A stretch of DNA of 64,000 nt from Aphelocoma coerulescens (Eukaryota > Chordata > Aves > Passeriformes > Corvidae): NCBI RefSeq assembly GCF_041296385.1, contig NC_091019.1, positions 8,207,264 through 8,271,263 on the forward strand, in the 5' to 3' direction. The notes below the pieces were generated by a model. It was not told the DNA's origin and made no database searches. It saw only the letters and a list, made by a program, of their open reading frames with translations. Position numbers and translations under genes: made by a program. Of this stretch, positions 1-6,619 are shown in pieces. Every line of letters begins with the position of its first letter. Within the stretch, counting starts at the first letter, position 1.

Positions 1-1154
1 GCACAAGAGCATTGTGCCCGCAGCGAAATGCTCCAGCCGACTGCTTCTGCCGGAACACGCCCTGGCCTATGCACTTTCCCTCGCAGCGACATACACCAGC
101 ACACTGGGTCTTTCTTGTCGTCCAAATGTAAAGGGAAAGGTTCTCCGCTCCGTCTGGCACAGAGAACAGTTTTAGGTCGACAAGCTCACCCAGAGCTCAC
201 CCTCGACGCGTGGAAACCCGCATTTGCACCCCATTCCAGCGGCAGCCCGTCCTTCCTTTACAGCCTGCACAGCGCCGTCAGATCGCGGTGCTCTCCGCAC
301 CTGCCTTCTCACTTCCAAGTACCAGCGCGAACCTTACAGCCTTGCAGGCAGCGAAGACGCGGCGAGGCGTCTCGCACAGAAGAACGGGCCAGGACGCAAA
401 GATGGTCTTCCTTTCTCCTCCTCCTCCTCCTCCTTGCCCGAGTGGTGGTGCTGTGCTGAAAGTCTTGGCCGGCGAAAGGCTTATGCAGCAAGTGCTTCTC
501 TCCTGACGCATTTCGCTGAGCGAGAGAGCTGCACGGACACTTTCGACTCTGGGAAACAGCAAGACAATGATTGCACGTCGAGCTGAGCAAAAGCCGTGCA
601 CGGCACACCGTGGCTGCGTGCAGTGTTCACGCGGAAGAGCGGCAAAGCTCCAAGCCCTCGCTGGGCTTCCGTTCTGCCCGGAGCACAGGCGGCGAAGAAC
701 GAAGCAGCTGGGCACCGGCTTCATGTAGCCAGTGGAGCGAATTGCAAATGTCCAGCCGAGAGCTGCTTCACAAGCAGATTCAGCTGAGAACGCTCTGGCT
801 GCTTCAGAAAGGAAGGCGCAGCCCTTGCACTCCAGCACACAACCGGGCCAGAAACAGGTCCTTCAACCTTCAGTGCTGCCGACTCCATGCAGCTTGAGCA
901 CACCCAGAAGGACGCGTCCAGAAAGAAGGCGTTCTTCGAGTACCCCCCTCCTCCAAGGAGCCTCGAAACTGAGCACAACACGCTGCGGCTCGGCAGCTTC
1001 CTTCTCAGCGAGACGTACCGTCACATTTATGCACTCTCGCAGCTCCGTTGCCCACTTGCAGCAGCTGCTGCTACCGAAGCAAAAGGCTCCAGAAGTAAAA
1101 GCCACTGCTGGGCTGCACGTTCCCTCTGCCTCACGTAAAGCAGCAGAAACTGGC
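1..1154. repeat. Tail of the satellite block (third monomer) entering from the preceding unit
   Basis: This is the end of a satellite monomer of about 1.45 kb whose beginning lies left of the window. An anchor string containing CTATGCACTTTCC sits at 67 here and recurs at 6659, 7676 and 9129. The segment is fairly rich in CpG. Positions 553-1154 match 8151-8752 with one difference (C at 630, T at 8228), while 1-552 is clearly more diverged from its counterpart. Open frames here run in several frames at once and are not conserved between monomers, so I call no gene. Confidence 0.85.
415..432 (+). repeat. (CTC)6 trinucleotide run
   Basis: Six CTC triplets lie inside the satellite monomer. The equivalent place in the preceding monomer (about 8029-8036) has only two or three imperfect triplets, so the run expanded after the monomers diverged. 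Its length looks the same in every unit, unlike the C-tract. Confidence 0.8.
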
Positions 1155-1435
1155 TACTTGTGCTGCTACCTATTTCTCTTCCAGCTTTCCCCGGAAAGCA
1201 TTTGTGCCCAGGTTTATGCTTGGAGACGCAGAGATGACAGTGGCAGGTGCGGCAGAGAATGGAAGGACAGAGTGCAGCGGCCAGTTTCTGCTGCTTTACG
1301 TGAGGCAGAGGGAACGTGCAGCCCAGCAGTGGCTTTTACTTCTGGAGCCTTTTGCTTCGGTAGCAGCAGCTGCTGCAAGTGGGCAACGGAGCTGCGAGAG
1401 TGCATAAATGTGACGGTACGTCTCGCTGAGAAGGA
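999..1435. repeat. Perfect 156-bp inverted repeat (fold-back), unit 1
   Basis: The left arm is 999-1154, the right arm 1280-1435 and the spacer 1155-1279 (125 bp). The arms are reverse complements with no mismatch that I could find. The right arm plus spacer (1155-1435) is the reverse complement of 8597-8877, the matching part of the neighbouring satellite monomer, with two shared bases (GC) at the left junction. The structure therefore looks like a satellite segment joined head to head with an inverted copy of itself, directly against the ERV remnant. DNA could extrude a cruciform here, and RNA from either strand would fold into a long stem. Confidence 0.95.
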
Positions 1436-1873
1436 TATAACATTCTTCGACTACAGGGAGAGTCCATGGGGCTTTTCCCATGGGGTCTCTCAAACAGATG
1501 TAGGATGCAGCTCCCTTTTTATGCCAAGTTCCCGGCCCCAGCACCCTCTTCCTTTTCCCCACTGGCTGAGGTACTCAGGAGATACAGACTTCCCAAAGTG
1601 CCTACTCTATGCCCTCCTCTAATATGCACCCCCCTTTTGGTATTGAAAAGAAAGAAAAAGAAACTATTCCTAATTCTGTTAAGTGTTTGTTGCCTTGTTG
1701 TAGGTTCAGGAATTTAACAGGGCCTTGATTAATCAACAGTCTCTGTTGGTTACCAACAGTTCTAGAGAACTAATAGTTTCTTCTGTTACTTCACTATCGA
1801 TAAGTTCCTAGCCTTGTCTACAGGCAGATTCACATGGTCTGTTTGTAAAGACTCATTCGTCTCATTCCTTTTA
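1436..1873 (-). repeat. 3' LTR of the ERV, truncated at its U5 end
   Basis: It aligns to about 3748-4190 along its full length, with small gaps that shift the offset from 2312 to 2317. On the minus strand it begins at 1873 with TA rather than TG, one transition away from its partner, and stops at 1436 against the right arm of the inverted repeat. A TATA-like element lies at 1513-1524. I see no AATAAA between that element and the truncation, so transcripts starting here would not obviously end inside the LTR. Confidence 0.8.
1513..1524 (-). promoter_or_regulatory. TATA-like element in the 3' LTR
   Basis: The minus strand reads GCATAAAAAGGG. The same place in the other LTR (3825-3836) reads GCATAAAATGGG. 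The position fits an LTR core promoter, with start sites expected roughly 25-30 bases further along the minus strand (about 1485-1495). That is only about 55 bases before the inverted repeat. Activity is unknown. Confidence 0.5.
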
Positions 1874-1875
1874 AT

Positions 1876-1888
1876 CCCTCCTCTTTTT
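1876..1888 (-). other. Polypurine tract next to the 3' LTR
   Basis: On the minus strand an uninterrupted purine run (AAAAAGAGGAGGG) ends three bases before the LTR boundary at 1873. In retroviruses this tract primes plus-strand DNA synthesis and lies immediately before U3. Its position supports both the orientation and the LTR boundary. A broader purine-rich region continues to about 1915. Confidence 0.65.
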
Positions 1889-2074
1889 ATTTTGCCTCTT
1901 TTTTCTTTACAAACCTTAATTACCATTGATTTAATTTTTTCTTCTTGAGTCTTCTTGGATTTTGCTATTATTTGCAGTGACATCCTCATCTATCCTTTTG
2001 TAGACATTTCTGGATCAGGTAGGCATGGCTGCTACCGGCATCCCCTTGACCACCTGCTGAAAGAGCTGCACTCA

Positions 2075-3510
2075 GCAAGGTGTCACACATGATAAAAAGA
2101 TTAGAGTTGCTATAGCATGTAAGAGGAGAAATCATATTCATTTAGCCCATAGCTGGCCAGTTAACCATGAAAACATATCCCATTCCCATCCTTTCCACAT
2201 TTGGACAGGTCCATGAGCTGACGTTATTTCCTTTGTTATTTTTTTGACCACTTTTCCGCTGTCATCTGCTTGCAAACAGCAGCTCGAGTCATTTAATTTC
2301 CCACAAACTCCTCCTTCTTCTGCTAACAGATAATCTAGTACCATCCAATGTTGAAATACCGCTTTCCTCGTTTAAGTGGGTTGGTCAGCAAGAAAGTCAA
2401 GAGCTGTGGCTGTTTGGTTGGTTATTATTTCCGAGACAGCTTGTAACCTAATTATCCCATTCAAATGATAAATGGGTTCCCAGGCATCTGGGATTAATTC
2501 CTTAGGATTCCAAGTGGCTGGTCCATCCTGTTGTGGAACTGGTTCTGGTGGCCATTCATCTTTTCCCCATTTTGGGGTGCTCCCTCCAGCCAGGGCTGCA
2601 TCAGTTGACTGCTTTTCTCTAATTAAATCATCACAGATTTTGATTCCTAAGCGATTTCCCTGAACTTGTGGCAACAAAAAGAACAACGGGCTAATATACC
2701 CCATACCCATACCATATCCCTGACCAGTTTGGAGGTAACCTGAGCTAAGCATGTTGGCCACAAATGCAATAATGTCCTTTCAAAGCCTGTGTTCCATTAT
2801 CAAAGGGGCCTTTCTACCTTTTGTCATCAATTGGTGGGTCAAAATACAGCGGGATTCCTGGGCCTAACGGTCCTCCAATAGTTGCTCCACCATAAGGGTC
2901 ACAGTATTTGCGTTTCCAAGCTCCCAAATGGGGTTCCCATCTACATTTACGTCTGCAAGCTGTTTGGTTGGATTTGGAGCAGAACTCACTAAGAGGGTTT
3001 GAGTTCCAATCTGGTGTTGCCATTCCCACTGATAATCATGAGCAACATGTGTTCTACTTGTGGAATTTTCGTGGGGACATCTTAAAAATAGGTGGTCAAA
3101 AAAACCCCTTGTCCCTCCCCATTGCTTTACAGGCTTCCAAATATTTTTGGTAAGTGTGTTAAGAACACTTTACCCAGCTACCATTAGTGAGCTTAACAGG
3201 TATTTGATTGCATTTGTCTTGATATTTGGAACAATTGTAAGGAGGGCAACTGGGGGTCCAAGCCCAATTGTTTAAACCCAGAGGGGAAGTAAATTCATAC
3301 ATGTCTTTTCCTACATAGACCCCCTCTGTCCTATTTAGGCAATAAGTGCCTGTTGGAGAAGAATGAAGTGGCCGTGAACTTCCTTCTTTGGCCCCAAATC
3401 CCGTCCTAGTATGGACCCCACCATTTAGGTTCAGCTGGGCTAGCCAACCATGGCCACTCTTCAGATCCTCCTGGCCCTCCACAGAGCCAGCAATTGCTAA
3501 GGTTAAAAAC
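2075..3510 (-). pseudogene. env: Retroviral env pseudogene, unit 1
   Basis: Remnant of a surface plus transmembrane envelope glycoprotein gene. In order on the minus strand: a CWLC motif (3492-3481) followed by a frame change; a cysteine-rich surface part with several N-glycosylation sites (about 3482-3159); a second surface part (3029-2814, ending in TAG); an LPPNWSG motif (2738-2718) in that same frame; another frame change near 2700; a transmembrane-subunit segment with a heptad-like stretch (2761-2372, ending in TAA); a stretch with a C-X7-CC motif (2344-2138); and a 19-residue hydrophobic span (2131-2075). Two in-frame TGA codons (2140-2138 and 2134-2132) separate the ectodomain from the hydrophobic span, and another follows it. 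No basic furin-type cleavage site is evident. With two frame changes and several stops it cannot encode a full Env. The same breaks recur in the other units. Confidence 0.85.
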
Positions 3511-3747
3511 TTTTGCTACTTCTTCTCCTAAGGCTGCAAATTGATTCTCTCACACCTGGCCTAAACTCAGCTGACCATATAAAAGTAGAATTATTAATGA
3601 AAATATTTTAATTGTGTGATCTAGTTAGCTAGTCTAATTTTCATGTTGTCTTCTGCACCACCTGTGGCAAATGAAGACACATAAAACCACTTAACCTAAA
3701 ACAATGGCCGCAAGTATTAGCCCCCCAGTGAGGAGACAGAGGCATCC
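3511..3747 (-). other. Leader region between env and the 5' LTR
   Basis: This AT-rich stretch should hold the end of U5, the primer-binding site and any leader left after gag and pol were lost. The exact U5 boundary and the tRNA type of the primer-binding site could not be settled. A splice-acceptor-like sequence (TTTGCCACAG on the minus strand, near 3664-3673) precedes an ATG whose frame closes within eight codons. Confidence 0.4.
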
Positions 3748-4190
3748 TACAACATTCTTCAACTACAGGGAGAGGCCATGGGGCTTTTCCTGTGCAGTCT
3801 CTCAAATGATTGTGGGACACTACTCCCATTTTATGCTAAGTTCCCAGCCATAGCACCCTCTTCCTTTTCCCCTTTGGCTGAGGTACTCAGGAGGTAAAGA
3901 CTTCCTGAATTGCCTACTCTATGCCCCCATGTAATATGCACCCCCCTTTTGGTATAGAAAAGGAGGAAGAAGAAACTATTCCTAATTCTATTAAGCCTTT
4001 GTTGCCTTGCTCTAGGTTCAGGAATTTAACAGGGCCTTGGCTGAGCAACAGTCTCTGTTGATTAGTAACAGTTTCTAAAACTAATACTTTCTTCTATTAC
4101 TTCCCTATCTGTTACTGCTCTATGCTAGCCTTGTCTAAGAGTGGATTCACACAGTCTGTTTGTAAAGACACATCCATCTTACTCCTTTCA
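3748..4190 (-). repeat. 5' LTR of the ERV
   Basis: Partner of 1436-1873. It retains the canonical TG start on the minus strand at 4190-4189. The U5 end lies somewhere below 3748, where the partner has been cut away and no comparison is possible. A TATA-like element sits at 3825-3836. The TC tract at 3797-3806 is one pair shorter in this unit than in units 2-7. Confidence 0.75.
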
Positions 4191-4298
4191 CTCCCACACC
4201 TTCTTGGAGGTGGGACGGCTCCCCCCGGCACAGCACCTGGAAAAAAACCCCCGTATATGCACACACACACCTGCACTTACCCTGCACTCTGCTGCACA

Positions 4299-4317
4299 CC
4301 CCCCCCCCCCCCCCCCC
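4299..4317 (+). repeat. C-tract of variable length (19 in this unit)
   Basis: An uninterrupted run of C, preceded by a short CA repeat at 4259-4270. Tract lengths in units 1-7 are 19, 18, 20, 18, 18, 18 and 18. It is the only repeatedly variable site in the array and the opposite strand is a long G-run. Slippage in replication or in sequencing could explain the differences. Confidence 0.9.
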
Positions 4318-4399
4318 ACTAACCCCCGCCTCCATATCCCTACCATGCCACTCTCAGCTGCCCTGCCCCCACCGTCCCAGCGGGCTGGCAGCACCCACT

Positions 4400-5560
4400 C
4401 CTCACATGCTTCCCCATGCCTTGCATTTCCTTCCTGCCCCCTCTGTAGCCTTCCCTCTACCTGCCTTTTCTCCATTGCCTTGCATTGACTTGCTCACCCA
4501 TCCCCCACCTGACTTCCTTTCACAGTCATCTAGGTCTGGCCTTACCTTTTCTTTTCCTTCTAGGACCCTCATTGCCTTGCCTCACCTCGCCAAGCCACCA
4601 CTTGCCTTGCCTTGCCCTTGAACCCCTTGCCTTCCATTACCTTGCTCACCCCTCCCCCACCTGGAATTCAAGACCCCTTTTCAATGACATTTCTGGGCCT
4701 TGCCCTGCCCTTTCTGCTCCTCCTAGGAATCTCAAGGCTCTCAAGTATCTCCGGTGTTTCAGGATCACATGAGAGGAAGACCAGGCAAGGACACATGTTG
4801 CCACACTCATCTATACGGGCAGCCTTTGTCTGGGACCAATCTTTGCATGTCTTGAATCTTGGAAGGGCAATTCACATTTTGCCCTTGAGCTCCGGGACCA
4901 GAAGGAGAGTTCTTTTGCATACAAAGGAAAGCAGGTAGCTCAAGTCTCTTAGGTGCAGATTAGAGATGACTCACACAGGATCAAGGCCACACAGAGCAGT
5001 TGGGCCTAGCCACTTTTGTGTACCAGAAGTCCTTGAATGTACTTCTCACCTGCCTTGCCTCGCCTTGCCTTGGCAACGCAACAGTTTCCTTGCCTTGCCC
5101 TGCTAGCCCTCCGTAGCCTTGCATTCCCTTGCATGCCCATGCCACACCCTTGACCTGCCTACTGCTTTCCTCCAGGGCCTTGGCTTGCCGAGCCCTTCTT
5201 GTTTCTGCCTGGCCTACCCATCAGTGGACTTTCCTTCCTCCTAGAGGCAAGCCTTGCCTCTAACTTCTGGGCCTTCTCTTGCCTACCACTCCATTTATTT
5301 CCCCCTCACTGCTCTGGCCTTGCCTACCTCTTGCTTGACTTGCCTGCAATTGCCTGCACTTGGTTTGCAGTGCCTTGCCTGCATGGAAGGCAAGGTAAAG
5401 AGTGGTAGGCAGGGCAAAGCCAGCAAGTTGTAGGTAGTGCGAGACGTAGGCAAAGGAAGCAAAGCAAGGGTAGCTTAGGAAAAACTAGGCAAGGCACTGA
5501 AGGCAAGGCAAGGCCAAGGGACTTGCAGTGCCTTTCCTTGGGAAGGTAAGGACATAGAGC
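4400..5560. repeat. Degenerate CCTTG-rich block with a polarity flip, unit 1
   Basis: Up to about 5385 the plus strand is full of CCTTGCC, CTTGC and related pyrimidine-rich words. From about 5385 onward it carries the complementary GGCAAGG words instead. Inverted matches straddle the switch, for example CCTTGCCT/AGGCAAGG near 5372-5394 and a 12-bp pair at 5280-5291 and 5400-5411. The block looks like an old pentanucleotide satellite that was inverted on itself and then decayed. Open frames through it are low-complexity Leu/Pro/Ser runs and not credible genes. Confidence 0.75.
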
Positions 5561-6619
5561 CAGTGTTGGTGGAGCAGATGTTAAGGTACCATGGGGAGGA
5601 ATAGCCCAGTGAGATATTTCTCTCCTGGCCCCTTCTGTGTGTAGGGGCAATTGTTGGACATATTCAATACTAGAGGTGTATCAGTCCCTGGATATGTTGT
5701 ATTTTGGAGGAGGGGATGCTGTTTCTTTGGAGATAGGCTTGTACTTGCTCTCTTTGGCAAGGAAAGCAGGTTTGGATGCGCTCATGAGGTGCTCTTAGGG
5801 ATTTTAAAGGCTTTTCCCAACAGACAGTTCTCTGGGTTAGAGCTGTTGAGCTTTCAGCAGGAATGCAAAGGCCAAGCTTGTGACCCTTTTTTCCTGGTGC
5901 CTTTAGTGTGTGAGCAGTCCCTGGTGCTGTTGTCTTTGGATCCTGACTCTGGGAGAGGGAAGGCTTAGGATGGTACCTAGAGCTGAGAAGGAAAGTGCTG
6001 AGGGCAGCGTGTGCGCTGCTAGTTTGAGGGGTGCAGTTGAAGTTGTAGGCAGCAAGAGCTTTCTCAGCTGGCACTGTTGTGAGCTCTGTTTTTGCCAGAT
6101 GGTTTCAAGTTGGTAGGTGGACTCTGCCAGAGAGAAAAGATTTGTTTGGGCAAAGAGGTTTGTCTGGCTCTTGGAGTGTGGTGCAAAAAAGAGTCTGCTC
6201 TTGGAAGGGGAAGATTCAGGAAAACTTTTTGTTCTGACACCGTTGATTTGAGTGCAGGGACGTTTCTAACTTGCCTCTGCCCTTGGGGTGGTTTTGAGCA
6301 GCGAAAGCTGCGTTTCCTTCTTTGGCAAGTCGTCAGTGCCATCGTGTGGTTGTTGCGATGAGTGCTGACAGTGCCCAGGAAAAAGCCAAGTGCTTCATTG
6401 GCACGGCCCCAGTCGTGTGGGAGCAGTTGGTGGAAGAACTCCGCTGTGCAGTCTGCCTCTTGGAGACGTAAAAGAATGTGTTCCTATGCATAGCGGGGAA
6501 GCAAGAGGAATCTTTTCATTGTTGGCTGTGCAGTTTCTAAGCGGCAAAAGTAAAGGCAGTTCCAGCATGGCCTCTTTCTTTCAGAACCTTTTCTGTGCCA
6601 TCATGAAAATGCTCAACAT
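5561..6619. other. Unassigned sequence between the CCTTG block and the satellite
   Basis: About 1.06 kb with no gene or known element that I recognise. The plus strand is rich in G and T, with recurring words such as CTCTTGG and GGCAAAG that form no clean repeat. The longest open frames are under 140 codons and overlap on both strands. A 37-codon frame at 6358-6471 has a purine three bases before its ATG, but nothing else supports it. A TG pair at about 5636-5641 is present here and absent from units 2-7. Counterparts lie at about 14624-15680, 23687-24743, 32748-33804, 41809-42865, 50870-51926 and 59931-60987. Confidence 0.6.

Larger units (their letters stand above)
1436..4190 (-). mobile_element. 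Decayed endogenous retrovirus, gag and pol lost, unit 1
   Basis: Two related segments, 1436-1873 and about 3748-4190, differ by roughly 15% by eye and flank an env remnant read on the minus strand. This is the layout of a provirus with its 5' LTR at high coordinates. A polypurine tract abuts the low-coordinate LTR exactly where a 3' LTR should begin. The 5' LTR starts with the canonical TG on the minus strand (4190-4189), while the 3' LTR has TA at the same place. The 3' LTR is cut at 1436, where it joins the inverted satellite, so its U5 end and any target-site duplication are lost. No gag or pol is recognisable: env begins soon after the 5' LTR. The env type (CWLC and LPPNWSG motifs) is gammaretrovirus-like. 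I cannot name the family. Confidence 0.85.

Noticed and set aside
278..838. 186-codon frame on the minus strand
   Set aside because: It overlaps several other open frames in the same GC-rich satellite and is broken in the neighbouring monomer (8140-8436).
732..1622. Longest open frame, 296 codons on the plus strand
   Set aside because: It runs through satellite, both arms of the inverted repeat and into the LTR. The arm sequences are also open on the other strand. It is an accident of composition, and the matching frame in the other monomer (8330-8818) ends differently.
3640..3700. Primer-binding site of the ERV
   Set aside because: A TGGTGC on the minus strand near 3658-3663 could be its start, but the bases that follow do not let me assign a tRNA, and the U5 end is not fixed.
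4122..5650. Several Pro/Leu/Ser-rich frames on both strands
   Set aside because: They are translations of low-complexity CCTTG- and C-rich DNA. The frame across the C-tract changes between units with tract length, so it is not conserved.
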